A stretch of DNA of 64,000 bases, taken from assembly GCF_021391535.1 (NCBI RefSeq), contig NZ_CP090066.1:3609501-3673500 (forward strand), read 5' to 3'. The notes below the pieces were generated by a model. The model worked only from the letters and a program-made list of their open reading frames with translations. It did not search any database and was not told where the DNA came from. Positions 26,464-36,171 of the stretch are shown here, piece by piece (position 1 is the first letter of the stretch; the number at the start of each line of letters is the position of its first letter). A program made the translations under genes and the position numbers. This DNA is from Aurantimonas sp. HBX-1 (GTDB taxonomy: Bacteria > Pseudomonadota > Alphaproteobacteria > Rhizobiales > Rhizobiaceae).

Positions 26464-27876
26464 TCAGGCCTGATCGCCCGGATAACGCTGCTTCAGCACT
26501 GCGTAGAGGGCGCGGATGCCCTGCGCCTCGCCGCCGACCGGGCCGGTCGGGCCGGGCTTCGGCCGCCAGCCGAAGATGTCGAGATGCGTCCAGCTTTTCG
26601 CCTTTTCGACAAAGCCCTGCAGGAACAGCGCGGCGGTGAGCGAGCCGGCGAAGGCGTCGCTGGTGACGTTGTTGGTGTCGGCGATCTTCGAGGCCAGGTT
26701 GGCCACGTAGGGCTGCCAGAGCGGCATGCGCCACAGCGGGTCGGCGGTGCGCTGGCCAGCTGCGGCGAGATCGGCCGCGAAGCCCTCGTCGGCGGTGTAG
26801 AAGGGCGGCAGGTCCGGGCCCAGCGCCACGCGGGCGGCGCCGGTCAGCGTCGCCATGTCGATCAGCAGCTCCGGCGCCTCCTCGTCGGCGAGCGCCAGCG
26901 CGTCGGCGAGCACCAGCCGTCCCTCGGCGTCGGTATTGCCGATCTCGACGGTCTTGCCCTTGCGGCTGGTCAGCACGTCGCCGGGCCGGAAGGCGGCGCC
27001 GGCGATGGCGTTCTCGACCGCCGGGATCAGCACCCGCAGCCGCACGCCGAGGCCGCGCGCCATCACCATCCGCGCCAGGGCAAGCACGTTCGCCGCCCCG
27101 CCCATGTCCTTCTTCATCAGGAGCATGCCGGCGGCCGGCTTGATGTCGAGCCCGCCGGTGTCGAAGACGACGCCCTTGCCGACCAGGGTGACCTTCGGAT
27201 CCGACGGCTTGCCCCAGACGAGATCGATCAGCCGCGGCGCCGACGCGCTGGCGCGCCCGACGGCGTGGATCATCGGGAAATTGCCGGCCAGCAGCGCGTC
27301 GCCCTCGACCGTCTCGACCGTTGCGCCGAATTCCTTCGCCAGGCCGCGCGCCGCCGCCTCCAACTCGGCCGGGCCCATGTCGTTGGCCGGCGTGTTGATC
27401 AGGTCGCGGGCGAGGAACACGGCATCGGCGATCGCCGACAGTTCCGCCGTGTCGACGCCCTGCGGCGCCTGGAAGCGGATCTGCGGCTGCTTGTCGTCGC
27501 CCTTCGCCCCGGTGCGATAGCGGGCGAAGCGGTACTGGCCGAGCAGCAGCGCCAGTGCGGCGACGTCGCGGTCGACAGCCGCCTCCGCCGCGAAACGCCA
27601 GTCGCCGTCGGGCAGATGGCGCGCCAGATTGCCCGCGAGCAGCGCTCGCCATTCGGCCGCGTCGGGGCGGGAATCGGGCTTGCCGAGCCCGAGCACGGCG
27701 CCGGCCGGCGCGCCGCCCTCTCCCGGCACGACGAGGACGCTGCCCGCTTCGGCGCCGAACCGCGCGACCTTCGCCCAGGCGCGCGCCGCGTCCGGCAGGG
27801 CCTCGAGACCGCCGGCTTCGGCCAGCCAGACCGGCAGGGCTTCGTTCGTCTCGTCGATCAGGGAGATTGGCATCAC
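26464..27876 (-). CDS. leucyl aminopeptidase family (M17) protein
   Basis: A 470-residue dizinc aminopeptidase. The C-terminal catalytic domain has V-G-K-G-V-V-F-D-T-G-G-L, the metal ligands in K-K-D-M-G-G-A, and the signature N-T-D-A-E-G-R-L with P-E-L-L-I-D-M-A-T-L-T-G. The N-terminal domain is shorter and divergent compared with E. coli PepA, as in the alphaproteobacterial second M17 group. It removes N-terminal residues from peptides in the cytoplasm. First gene of a pair with the C40 peptidase. Confidence 0.9.
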   Translation of the reverse strand: MMPISLIDETNEALPVWLAEAGGLEALPDAARAWAKVARFGAEAGSVLVVPGEGGAPAGAVLGLGKPDSRPDAAEWRALLAGNLARHLPDGDWRFAAEAAVDRDVAALALLLGQYRFARYRTGAKGDDKQPQIRFQAPQGVDTAELSAIADAVFLARDLINTPANDMGPAELEAAARGLAKEFGATVETVEGDALLAGNFPMIHAVGRASASAPRLIDLVWGKPSDPKVTLVGKGVVFDTGGLDIKPAAGMLLMKKDMGGAANVLALARMVMARGLGVRLRVLIPAVENAIAGAAFRPGDVLTSRKGKTVEIGNTDAEGRLVLADALALADEEAPELLIDMATLTGAARVALGPDLPPFYTADEGFAADLAAAGQRTADPLWRMPLWQPYVANLASKIADTNNVTSDAFAGSLTAALFLQGFVEKAKSWTHLDIFGWRPKPGPTGPVGGEAQGIRALYAVLKQRYPGDQA

Positions 27877-27904
27877 ATGCAGTCCAGGATTGCGCGGCCG
27901 GGCG

Positions 27905-27926
27905 TTAACCGGGCGTTAGGGTTAAC
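27905..27926. promoter_or_regulatory. CtrA-like box upstream of tadD
   Basis: TTAA-CCGGGCG-TTAG followed directly by GTTAAC, in the space between the M17 gene and tadD. It matches the TTAA-N7-TTAA form of CtrA sites with one mismatch. CtrA controls pilus genes in Caulobacter; here the role is only inferred. Confidence 0.3.
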
Positions 27927-28002
27927 AGATTATGACTTGCGACGAAGCGTGGCTCAATGAGCCGAAACTTCGGACCATCGCGGACGACACGGGGAGCAGG
28001 TG

Positions 28003-28821
28003 ATGATCGCGCGGCACGATAAAGCGATTCGCGGCCTGCGGCAGGCTCTTTTCGTGGCGGCAGCCGCCACCGTCCTGGCGAGCCAGGGCTGCGCCTCGGT
28101 GTCGCGCGAGACGACGGGCTCGATCGGGCGATCCTCCGGATCGGCCCCGGTCGCCTCGATGAAGGCGAGCCAGCTGCAGAGTGCCGTCCAGTCCTACGGG
28201 GCGGCCTACGAGCGCGATCCGAAGGCGAAGGGCGTCGGCCTCTCCTACGCCGCCTCCCTGCAGATGATCGGCCGCAACGACCAGTCGCTGGCGGTCATGC
28301 AGCAGGTGGCGATCGCCCATCCGAAGGACCGCGACGTGCTGTCCGCCTACGGCAAGGCGCTGGCCGCGGCCGGCGACCTGCCCAAGGCGCTGGAGACCGT
28401 GCGCCGGGCGCAGACTCCGGACTATCCCGACTGGCGGCTCTATTCCGCGGAAGGCGCGATCCTCGACCAGATGGGCCAGTCGGCCGAGGCGCGGGTGCTC
28501 TACCGCAAGGCGCTGGACCTCGCCCCGAACGAGCCGACGGTGCTGTCCAATCTCGGCATGTCGCACCTCCTCAGCAACGATCTGGCGACCGCCGAATCCT
28601 ATCTCCGGACGGCCGCCGGCCAGCCCGGCGTCGACAGCCGCGTGCGCCAGAACCTGGCGCTCGTCGTCGGCCTGCAGGGACGCTTCGAGGAGGCCCGGAA
28701 GATCGCCTCGGCGGAACTGTCGCCCGATGCCGCCGAAGCCAACGTCGCCTATCTCCAGAAGATGCTGGCCCAGCAGAACACCTGGTCGATGCTGAAGGAG
28801 AAGGACGGCAAGGAGGGCTGA
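28003..28821 (+). CDS. tadD: TadD-like tetratricopeptide lipoprotein
   Basis: A 272-residue outer-membrane lipoprotein candidate of the Flp/Tad pilus system. The N terminus ends in a lipobox-like L-A-S-Q-G-C-A, then a disordered Ser/Gly stretch, then about four TPR repeats (for example A-R-V-L-Y-R-K-A-L-D-L-A-P-N-E-P-T-V-L-S-N). TadD helps outer-membrane assembly of the secretin. GTG at 28000 and ATG at 28003 are both possible; the GGGGAG box spacing favours ATG. Unlike the usual order, it faces tadC rather than following it on the same strand. Confidence 0.82.
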   Translation: MIARHDKAIRGLRQALFVAAAATVLASQGCASVSRETTGSIGRSSGSAPVASMKASQLQSAVQSYGAAYERDPKAKGVGLSYAASLQMIGRNDQSLAVMQQVAIAHPKDRDVLSAYGKALAAAGDLPKALETVRRAQTPDYPDWRLYSAEGAILDQMGQSAEARVLYRKALDLAPNEPTVLSNLGMSHLLSNDLATAESYLRTAAGQPGVDSRVRQNLALVVGLQGRFEEARKIASAELSPDAAEANVAYLQKMLAQQNTWSMLKEKDGKEG

Positions 28822-28950
28822 GGCCGGCCTGCCTTCTCCGCCCTCCCGACCGCTCTTCCCGCGCCGGGTCACCTGCCGCCTGCATGGCATCGGCCAAGGC
28901 GGCCCGCCCCGTCGACGATCACGCTGACACGCCTGTGCCTCGCGCCGCAG

Positions 28951-29943
28951 CTATTGCAGCTTCATGATCTGGATCGCCGCGGGCCCGATGATCACCACGA
29001 ACAGCACCGGCAGGAAGAACAGGATCATCGGCACGGTGAGCTTCGGCGGCAGCGACGCCGCCTTCTTCTCGGCGAGGTTCATCCGCATGTCGCGGTTCTC
29101 CTGGGCCAGCACCCGCAGCGCGTTGCCGAGCGGCGTGCCGTAGCGCTCCGCCTGGACGAGCGCGGTGGTGACGGCGCGCACGCCCTCGAGCCCGGTCCGG
29201 GCGGCGAGGTTGTCGTAGGCGACCTTGCGGTCCGGCAGGTAGGAGAGCTCGGCGCAGACCAGCACCAGTTCCTCGGCGAGCGGGATCGACTGGATGCCGA
29301 TCTCCTCGGCGACCCGGCGGAACGCCGCCTCGATCGAATTGCCCGATTCGACGCAGATCAGCAGCAGGTCGAGCGCATCCGGCCAGGCCCGCTGGATCGA
29401 CAGGCGCCGCTTGGTCGCCTGGTTCTTCACGAACAGGATCGGCGCGTAGAAGCCGAGATAGGCGATGCCGATGCAGGCCGCGACGCGCATCATCGTGCCC
29501 TGGGCAGCCAGGAGGCCGATACCGAAGACGTAGAACACAGCGATCGCCAGCATCACCAGGGGCAGCACGGCGCGCGCGAACAGGAACAGCGTCAGCGGCC
29601 GCTGGCCGCGATAGCCGGCGACCCGCAGGCTGGCGACGGTGCCCTCGTCGGCGAGCGCGGTGCGCAGGTTGAGCCGCTCGACGACCAGCGCCGCGATGCC
29701 CTTGTTCTGCTGCTGGCGCAGCCCGGCGCCGCGCCCGTTCTCCTTCTCGGACGCCAGGCGCGCCCGCTCGCGCGCCCGCATCTCGTCGCGCTCCAGCGCC
29801 ACCGAGCGCATGCGGTTCTGCAGGCGGTTGCCCGAGAGCATCGGCATGGCGAAGGCGAGGAAGGTGGTGAACACCGCGATGGCGATGACGGTGCTGAGCA
29901 CCAGCGAACTCGAGACGCCGAGATAGTCGAAGAGCGATTGCAT
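28951..29943 (-). CDS. tadC: Flp pilus inner-membrane protein TadC (type II secretion F-like)
   Basis: A 330-residue platform protein with a T2SSF domain. Membrane segments lie near 12-32, 115-150 and at the C terminus (I-L-F-F-L-P-V-L-F-V-V-I-I). The cytoplasmic part contains D-A-L-D-L-L-L-I-C-V-E-S-G and Y-G-T-P-L-G-N-A-L-R, standard for TadC. With TadB it forms the inner-membrane base driven by the CpaF ATPase. Last gene of the leftward pilus operon, 60 bases after tadB. Confidence 0.9.
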   Translation of the reverse strand: MQSLFDYLGVSSSLVLSTVIAIAVFTTFLAFAMPMLSGNRLQNRMRSVALERDEMRARERARLASEKENGRGAGLRQQQNKGIAALVVERLNLRTALADEGTVASLRVAGYRGQRPLTLFLFARAVLPLVMLAIAVFYVFGIGLLAAQGTMMRVAACIGIAYLGFYAPILFVKNQATKRRLSIQRAWPDALDLLLICVESGNSIEAAFRRVAEEIGIQSIPLAEELVLVCAELSYLPDRKVAYDNLAARTGLEGVRAVTTALVQAERYGTPLGNALRVLAQENRDMRMNLAEKKAASLPPKLTVPMILFFLPVLFVVIIGPAAIQIMKLQ

Positions 29944-30003
29944 CAGATGGCGGCCTTTCCCGGCTGTACTCCGCGGCCGGCGATCCCCGCGCGGCCAGTT
30001 CGC

Positions 30004-31014
30004 TCAGAAGTCGAAGCTGATCATTCGTTTCATCGTGAAGACGCCGATGGCCATCCAGACCGCCGCGACGATCATCAGCAGATTGCCCGCATTGGTCGCG
30101 AAGAGGATGCCGATATAGTCGGGCGTCGTGAGGTAGACGAGGAAGCCGACGATCACCGGCAGGGCGCCGATGATCGTCGCGGAGGCCTTCGCCTCCATCG
30201 ACATCGCCTGGATCTTGCCCTTCATCTTCTTGCGCTCGCGCAGCACCTTCGAGAGGTTGGCGATGGCCTCCGAGAGGTTGCCGCCCGCCTGGGCCTGGAT
30301 GGTGATGACGATGGAGAAGAAGTTGGTCTCGGCGGTCGGCACGTTGCGATAGAGGCGCTCGACCGACTCGGAGGTCGACACGCCCATCTGCTGCGTCTCG
30401 ACGATCTTGCGGAACTCGCTCCGGACCGGCTCGGCGGCCTCGCCGGCGATCATCCGCAGCGTGTCGTTGAGCGGCAGGCCGGAGCGGATGCCGCGGACGA
30501 TCAGGTCGAGGGCGTTGGGGAACTCGTCGATGAATTTCTGCAGGCGCTTTTTGCGCAGGTGGGAGAGCACGAAGCGCGGCACGCCGAGGCCGCCGACGAT
30601 CCCGGCGCCGACCGACACCAGCAGCCCCGCCCCGAAGACCAGCGCCAGCAGCAGGCTGACGAAGCCGGTACCGATGCTGATCCAGACGTAATGCCGGACG
30701 GTCAGCGTCAGCCCCGCCTGTTCGAGGCGCCGGGCCAGCGACAGCTTGCCGTTGAGCTTGTCGCGCTCGCGGGTGCGCGCTTCCAGTTCCTTCAGCGAGG
30801 ACTGGATGGTCTTGCGGCGCTTGTCCTGCTCGCGCAGGCGCTCGCGCGCGAACTTCACCGCCACCCGGTCGTTCTCGTCGCGGCTGTACTGCGAGCGCCG
30901 CGCCTCGACCTTCTTTTCCGAGGTGATGCGCGGCTGCAGCACGGCATAGGCGAGGCCACCGGCGGCCACCGTCGACAGCAGGACGAAGAGGATGCCGGCG
31001 GCCGGTGTCAGCAT
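30004..31014 (-). CDS. tadB: Flp pilus inner-membrane protein TadB (type II secretion F-like)
   Basis: A 336-residue partner of TadC. It starts with a membrane segment (A-G-I-L-F-V-L-L-S-T-V-A-A), then a basic linker, further membrane helices near 115-150, and the T2SSF core F-P-N-A-L-D-L-I-V-R-G-I-R-S-G-L-P-L, ending in two membrane helices. The frame continues into cpaF; the ATG chosen overlaps the cpaF stop by one base (TGATG), indicating coupling. Confidence 0.9.
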   Translation of the reverse strand: MLTPAAGILFVLLSTVAAGGLAYAVLQPRITSEKKVEARRSQYSRDENDRVAVKFARERLREQDKRRKTIQSSLKELEARTRERDKLNGKLSLARRLEQAGLTLTVRHYVWISIGTGFVSLLLALVFGAGLLVSVGAGIVGGLGVPRFVLSHLRKKRLQKFIDEFPNALDLIVRGIRSGLPLNDTLRMIAGEAAEPVRSEFRKIVETQQMGVSTSESVERLYRNVPTAETNFFSIVITIQAQAGGNLSEAIANLSKVLRERKKMKGKIQAMSMEAKASATIIGALPVIVGFLVYLTTPDYIGILFATNAGNLLMIVAAVWMAIGVFTMKRMISFDF

Positions 31015-32507
31015 CAGCGTGCCCCCGCCGCATCCGGGATGTTGCTGGCGTCGAGCGCCTGGGCGAGCCGCTGCTCCTCGTTGTAGTAGCGGGCGCGGTC
31101 CCAGAACGCCGGGCGGCCAACGCCGGTGGAGCGATGCCGGCCGATGATGTTGCCCTGCGCGTCCTCGCCGAGAATGTCGTAGACGAAGATGTCCTGGGTG
31201 GTGATCACGTCGCCTTCCATGCCGAGCACCTCGGTGACATGGGTGATCCGGCGCGAGCCGTCGCGCAGGCGGGCGGCCTGGATGATGACGTCGACCGAAC
31301 CGACGATGATCTCCTTCACGGTGCGCGACGGCAGCGAAAAGCCGCCCATCGCGATCATCGATTCCATGCGGTTCAGGCACTCGCGCGGCGAGTTCGAGTG
31401 GATCGTGCCCATCGAGCCGTCATGGCCGGTGTTCATCGCCTGCAGGAGGTCGAACACCTCCGGTCCGCGCACCTCGCCGACGATGATCCGCTCGGGCCGC
31501 ATACGCAGGCAGTTCTTGACGAGGTCGCGCATGGTGATCTCGCCCTCGCCCTCGATGTTGGGCGGGCGCGTCTCCAGCCGCACGACATGCGGCTGCTGCA
31601 GCTGCAGCTCCGCGGAGTCCTCGCAGGTGATGATACGCTCGTCGGCGTCGATGTAGCGCGTCAGGCAGTTCAGCAGCGTCGTCTTGCCCGAGCCGGTGCC
31701 GCCGGAGATCACCACGTTGCAGCGGACCCGGCCGATGATCTGCAGGATCGCCGCGCCCTCGGGCGTGATGGCGCCGAACTTGACCAGCTGGTCGAGCGTC
31801 AGCTTGTCCTTCTTGAACTTGCGGATGGTCAGCGCCGCGCCGTCGATGGCCAGCGGCGGCGCGATGACGTTGACGCGCGAGCCGTCCGGCAGGCGCGCGT
31901 CGCAGATCGGCGAGGTCTCGTCGACGCGCCGGCCGACCTGGCTGACGATGCGCTGGCAGATGTTGAGGAGCTGCTGGTTGTCGCGGAACCTTATGTTGGT
32001 CTCTTCGATCTTGCCGCCGACCTCGATGAAGGTGTGGCGCGAGCCGTTGACCATAATGTCGGCGATGTCGTCGCGGGCCAGCAGCGGTTCCAGCGGGCCG
32101 TAGCCGAGGACGTCGTTGCAGATGTCGCCGAGCAGTTCCTCCTGCTCGGCGATCGACATCGCGAAGCTCTTGATCGCGATGATGTCGTTGACGATGTCGC
32201 GGATTTCCTCGCGCGCGCTCTCGGCGTCGAGCCGGGCCAGCTGCGACAGGTCGATCGTGTCGATCAGCGCCGTGAACACCTGCGCCTTGCGCTCGTAATA
32301 GCTGTCGGGGCGCACGCCCGGCATGCGCTCGCCGGACCGCTGGACGTCGCGGGCGGGTGCCGGCGCCGCGGCCGGGGGCGGCGCTTCCAGGGTCGCGACG
32401 CTGCCGCGCGGCGCCGAGGCCTGGCTCGACGGCGCAGGCTGCGGCGAAACCGGCTGCGTCGCAGCCGGGCGAGCGAGCGGCGTCTCGTTCCCGCGCTTTC
32501 CGAACAT
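31014..32507 (-). CDS. cpaF: CpaF/TadA secretion ATPase
   Basis: A 497-residue hexameric ATPase that powers Flp pilus assembly. Walker A is G-G-T-G-S-G-K-T-T-L-L-N; the Asp and His boxes and Walker B are in E-R-I-I-V-G-E-V-R-G-P-E and M-G-T-I-H-S-N-S-P. A ~85-residue Ala/Pro-rich N-terminal region precedes the conserved part. It lies 36 bases after cpaE and overlaps tadB by one base. Confidence 0.95.
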   Translation of the reverse strand: MFGKRGNETPLARPAATQPVSPQPAPSSQASAPRGSVATLEAPPPAAAPAPARDVQRSGERMPGVRPDSYYERKAQVFTALIDTIDLSQLARLDAESAREEIRDIVNDIIAIKSFAMSIAEQEELLGDICNDVLGYGPLEPLLARDDIADIMVNGSRHTFIEVGGKIEETNIRFRDNQQLLNICQRIVSQVGRRVDETSPICDARLPDGSRVNVIAPPLAIDGAALTIRKFKKDKLTLDQLVKFGAITPEGAAILQIIGRVRCNVVISGGTGSGKTTLLNCLTRYIDADERIITCEDSAELQLQQPHVVRLETRPPNIEGEGEITMRDLVKNCLRMRPERIIVGEVRGPEVFDLLQAMNTGHDGSMGTIHSNSPRECLNRMESMIAMGGFSLPSRTVKEIIVGSVDVIIQAARLRDGSRRITHVTEVLGMEGDVITTQDIFVYDILGEDAQGNIIGRHRSTGVGRPAFWDRARYYNEEQRLAQALDASNIPDAAGAR

Positions 32508-32543
32508 GGTGATCTCCGCTCCTGCCCTTGTACCGATGCCGGA

Positions 32544-33824
32544 CTACTTGCCGCGAAGCCGGCTCAGCAGGCCGGTCTTCTTCGGCTTGCGACCCTCGTG
32601 GCGGCCGGTCAGCACGTGGGCGATGTGGTCGAACGCCGCCACCGCCACGTGCTTGGGGTCCGTCTCCACCACCATCTGGCCGTTGTTGGCCGCCTTGCCG
32701 AAGATCTGCGGGTCGAAGGCGATCTGGGCGATCGGCTCGAGGCCGAGCGGATCGCAGAATTCCCCCGGCTCGATCTCCGGGCGCTTCGGCATCGCCAGCT
32801 GGTTGAGCACCAGATGCGGCGGCGGGTCGTTCGGCCGCAGCTTGCGCAGCGTGTCGACGAGGTTCTTGGTGTTGCGCAGATTGGCGAGGTCAGGGGTCGC
32901 GGTGATGACGATCTGGTCGGCGCGCATCAGCACGTTGCGCGTCCAGTCGCCCCAGGCGTGCGGCACGTCCAGCGCCACCACCGGCGCACCCCGCTGGGCC
33001 GCCTCGATCAGCGCGTTGAAGGCGTCGCCGGCGAAGTCGTAGGTGCGGTCCAGCGCCGACGGCGCGGCCAGCAGCGACAGGTGCTCGGCGCATTTCGACA
33101 GCAGCCGGTCGAGCAGCACGTCGTCCATCCGGTCGGCCGAGAAGATCGCCTCGGCGATGCCCTGGGCCGGGTCCTGGTCGAAATTGATGTTGGCCGTGCC
33201 GAAGGGCAGGTCGAGATCCGCCAGCACGACATCGCTGGAAAAGCGCTTGGAGATCGCCCAGGCGACGTTGTGCACGATGGTCGACGAGCCGACGCCGCCC
33301 TTGGCCCCGACGAAGGCGATGGAGCGGCCGAGGGGCTCGGCGTCCGGGGCGGTGAACAGCGTGCCGATCACCTCCATGACGTCGGCGATCGAGATCGGCG
33401 CGACGAGGTATTCCGAGATGCCCCGCCGCATCAGGTCGCGATAGAGCGTCACGTCGTTGTAGTGGCCGATGACCACGACCTTCGAGCCGGGGTCGCAGAC
33501 GTCGGCCAGCGCTTCCAGCTCCTCGACGAGTTCGCCGGGCGCAAAGCGCGACTCGAGGATCACCAGGTTCGGCGTCGGGGCGCTGGAGAAATGCTCGGCC
33601 GCGGCCCTGATGCCGCCCTTGTGGACCCTGAGATGCGCCTTGGCCATGCGCCGGTCGAGGCCCGCCTTCTCGATCGGCTTGGCCACCCCGTCGGTCTCGC
33701 AGAAGGCCTGGATCGAGACCCGCGGAATCGGACGGACGTCGTTCAGCGCGTCCGGCGACGCCTCGGGGGCGACGGCCTCGGCCTCGGGAAGGGGCAGGTC
33801 GATGATGCTCTCCGCTACTACCAT
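32544..33824 (-). CDS. cpaE: CpaE/TadZ pilus localisation protein (MinD/ParA-like)
   Basis: A 426-residue protein placing the pilus machinery at the pole. Residues ~50-160 form a receiver-like domain (V-V-V-I-G-H-Y-N-D-V-T-L-Y-R-D-L-M), followed by a ParA/MinD ATPase domain with the deviant Walker A G-A-K-G-G-V-G-S-S-T and the A-D-L-D-L-P-F-G-T motif. The start is the ATG at 33822-33824, overlapping the end of cpaD by seven bases; the frame is open further upstream but without family similarity. Confidence 0.9.
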   Translation of the reverse strand: MVVAESIIDLPLPEAEAVAPEASPDALNDVRPIPRVSIQAFCETDGVAKPIEKAGLDRRMAKAHLRVHKGGIRAAAEHFSSAPTPNLVILESRFAPGELVEELEALADVCDPGSKVVVIGHYNDVTLYRDLMRRGISEYLVAPISIADVMEVIGTLFTAPDAEPLGRSIAFVGAKGGVGSSTIVHNVAWAISKRFSSDVVLADLDLPFGTANINFDQDPAQGIAEAIFSADRMDDVLLDRLLSKCAEHLSLLAAPSALDRTYDFAGDAFNALIEAAQRGAPVVALDVPHAWGDWTRNVLMRADQIVITATPDLANLRNTKNLVDTLRKLRPNDPPPHLVLNQLAMPKRPEIEPGEFCDPLGLEPIAQIAFDPQIFGKAANNGQMVVETDPKHVAVAAFDHIAHVLTGRHEGRKPKKTGLLSRLRGK

Positions 33825-34561
33825 TCGTAATCGCTTTCGGTCTCGGGGGCTTCCGACGTCGTGCGCTCGCCCCGCCGGTAGTGGTCGAGCACGGTAGTCC
33901 GGCGTTCGGCGTCGATCGTGTCGACGCCGCGCGGCGACAGGAGATCGCGCGGATCGGCGATCTGTGCCGCGAGGTTCTGCTGCGTGGCGCAGCCGAAATT
34001 GTGGTAGTTCTTGTTCTCCGACGTCTCCGTGAGATCCGCCGGCCAGCGCCCGCACGGGCCGGTCTTGGCGACGAGGGTGGTGAAGGCCAGCCGGATCGGG
34101 GTCGGCCCGCTGGCGCCTGGTGCCGGATAAGGCTGCACGAAGATCCGATCGCGGCCGATGCGGCGCCCCTTCAGGACCTTGACGATGTCATGCGACACCC
34201 GGTCCGCCGCGTACTGGTTCATCGAACCCGACGGCAGCTGCACCTGGATGAAGTCGGCCCCGGAGGCACGGAAGCGGTCGGCAAAGTCCTCGACCCTTCC
34301 GCGGTTGGCGAAGGACAGCGCGCCGTCGGAGACCACAACCGGAATGTCGACGGCGGTCTCGGCCTCGGACACGACGATCGGATGGCGGGTGCGGTAGTCG
34401 TCCGGGATCGCGCCGACCTCGACGTGATGCACATTGGCGCAGCCGCCGGCGAGCAGCAGCGCCAGCAGCGGCAGGCAGCGCACCCGGGGGGCGCGGGTCC
34501 GGCGCGCGGCGCCGGGGAATCGGATGGGCGGTGTCACGTTCGATCTCCCCGACGCGCTCAT
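33818..34561 (-). CDS. cpaD: CpaD pilus assembly lipoprotein
   Basis: A 247-residue protein of the CpaD family. A basic N terminus leads to a signal segment with lipobox L-L-A-G-G-C-A. The conserved core has D-D-Y-R-T-R-H-P-I, G-A-D-F-I-Q-V-Q-L-P-S-G and the C-terminal N-F-G-C-A-T-Q-Q-N-L-A-A-Q-I-A-D-P-R-D-L, diagnostic for CpaD. It probably assists the CpaC secretin in the outer membrane. Four-base overlap with cpaC. Confidence 0.9.
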   Translation of the reverse strand: MSASGRSNVTPPIRFPGAARRTRAPRVRCLPLLALLLAGGCANVHHVEVGAIPDDYRTRHPIVVSEAETAVDIPVVVSDGALSFANRGRVEDFADRFRASGADFIQVQLPSGSMNQYAADRVSHDIVKVLKGRRIGRDRIFVQPYPAPGASGPTPIRLAFTTLVAKTGPCGRWPADLTETSENKNYHNFGCATQQNLAAQIADPRDLLSPRGVDTIDAERRTTVLDHYRRGERTTSEAPETESDYEW

Positions 34562-36171
34562 TTGTAGATGAAGCCGACGACGCCGTGGTACCGGCCGGGC
34601 GGCAGCTTGGTTTCCATGTGGCCGTAGACGCGGTTGACGCGGCCGAGGAAGTTGCCGGCGCCGTCGCTCGATATCGCAAATCCGTCGTCCGGCCGGGCGA
34701 GCGCCTGCCGCGCAACCGGTCGCACCAGATAGGGCGTGACGATGATAACCAGCTCGGTCTCGTAGCGCTGGAAGTCGCGGGAGCGGAACAAGGTCCCGAG
34801 CACCGGGATCTCCGACAGGCCGGGGAAGCCCGATATGACCTGGCGGGATTCGTCGCGGACGAGACCGGCGATCACCAGCGACCCGCCGGACGGCAGCTCG
34901 ACGGTCGTGTCGGCAAGACGCTTGCGAATGCCGATGATCGCGGAGCCTTTCGTCGATCCATCGCCGCCAAGATTGAAGGGCGTTTCGAAGGTCGGCTCGG
35001 AGACGCTGGTGCGCACCTTCAGGCTGATGCGGCCGGGGGAAAGGACAACCGGGGTGAAATCCAGCCCAATGCCATAATCGACACGGCGGCTGTCCAGTTC
35101 GATAAGCGCGCCTTCGATTTCGGTGTCGACGATGCGACCCGAGGCATCGCGGATGTTGGTGCGCTTTTCAGGGGTTATGGTCTGACCGTCGGGAATGGTG
35201 AACTCGCCGCCGACCTTGAAGCTCGCCTTCTCGCCGCTGATAGCCGTCAGGCTCGGTTCGGCGAGCGTACGCATGACGCCCGCCTGGTTCATGGCGCGCA
35301 GCTGTGCCTCGATCGTGTTGCCGCCGGAACTGTTCCGGACTGCCCCGAAAGTATTCGAGAGAGGGTTGCCGAGACCAAACAGGCTGTTCGTGGCGGCCGA
35401 ATAGGCGACGCCGTCGATGGAGCCGCTGGCGAGGGAATCGATACCCAGCTGCTTGACCACCGAGCGCTGGACCTCGGCAACCGTGACTTTGAGTGTGACC
35501 TGATCCTCGCCGGCGATCTGCAGGAGGTTGACGATCTGGCTCTGCCGCCGGTCCTCCTGCGCGAAGGCGACGTCGCCATCGCCGCCGCCGGCGCCGCCGG
35601 AAGCCGTCGCCGACTGGATGTACTGGCCGGTCGTCGCCTCGCCGCCGGTGACAAAGATGCGGGCCAGGCGCTCGGCCTTGGCGGCGTCCTGCGGCGTCTG
35701 CACGCTGCCGGTCAGAACGACGTTGTCGTTGAGCATCTCGACCTGGACCTCGGAGCCGGGCACGTATTTCCGGATCGAGGCCTCGAGGCCGCCGATGTCG
35801 CGCTCGATGCGCAGGTCGATCGAGGCGATCTGCCGGTTCTGGCTGTCGAAGACGACGATGTTGGTCTGGCCGACCTGCTTGCCGAAGATGTAGATCCGGC
35901 GCGCGTCGCGGGTCACCGCGTCGGCGACGGTCGGATTTGCGACGAGGATGTCATGCGCGTCGGAGGAGAGCACGATGACCTTGGTCTTGTTCAGCCCCAG
36001 GCTGATCGGCTGGACGCCCTGGCCGACATTGACGACGGTCTGGGCGGCCGCCGGCAAAGGCGAGAGCGGTGCCAGGCCCATCGCGGCGGCGCCGAAAGCG
36101 AGCACTGACCGGCGCAGCCCGGTCCGGAGCCGGTGATATCGGGAGGAGGCGATCATCGGGCGGCTCGTCAT
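34558..36171 (-). CDS. cpaC: CpaC/RcpA outer-membrane secretin
   Basis: A 537-residue secretin through which the Flp pilus exits. Signal peptide ends P-L-P-A-A-A-Q; the pilus N domain (V-G-Q-G-V-Q-P-I-S-L) and a BON-like segment precede the secretin core with V-P-V-L-G-T-L-F-R-S and L-V-I-I-V-T-P-Y-L-V-R-P. The start at 36171 overlaps cpaB by four bases; a second in-frame ATG lies five codons inside. Confidence 0.93.
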   Translation of the reverse strand: MTSRPMIASSRYHRLRTGLRRSVLAFGAAAMGLAPLSPLPAAAQTVVNVGQGVQPISLGLNKTKVIVLSSDAHDILVANPTVADAVTRDARRIYIFGKQVGQTNIVVFDSQNRQIASIDLRIERDIGGLEASIRKYVPGSEVQVEMLNDNVVLTGSVQTPQDAAKAERLARIFVTGGEATTGQYIQSATASGGAGGGDGDVAFAQEDRRQSQIVNLLQIAGEDQVTLKVTVAEVQRSVVKQLGIDSLASGSIDGVAYSAATNSLFGLGNPLSNTFGAVRNSSGGNTIEAQLRAMNQAGVMRTLAEPSLTAISGEKASFKVGGEFTIPDGQTITPEKRTNIRDASGRIVDTEIEGALIELDSRRVDYGIGLDFTPVVLSPGRISLKVRTSVSEPTFETPFNLGGDGSTKGSAIIGIRKRLADTTVELPSGGSLVIAGLVRDESRQVISGFPGLSEIPVLGTLFRSRDFQRYETELVIIVTPYLVRPVARQALARPDDGFAISSDGAGNFLGRVNRVYGHMETKLPPGRYHGVVGFIYK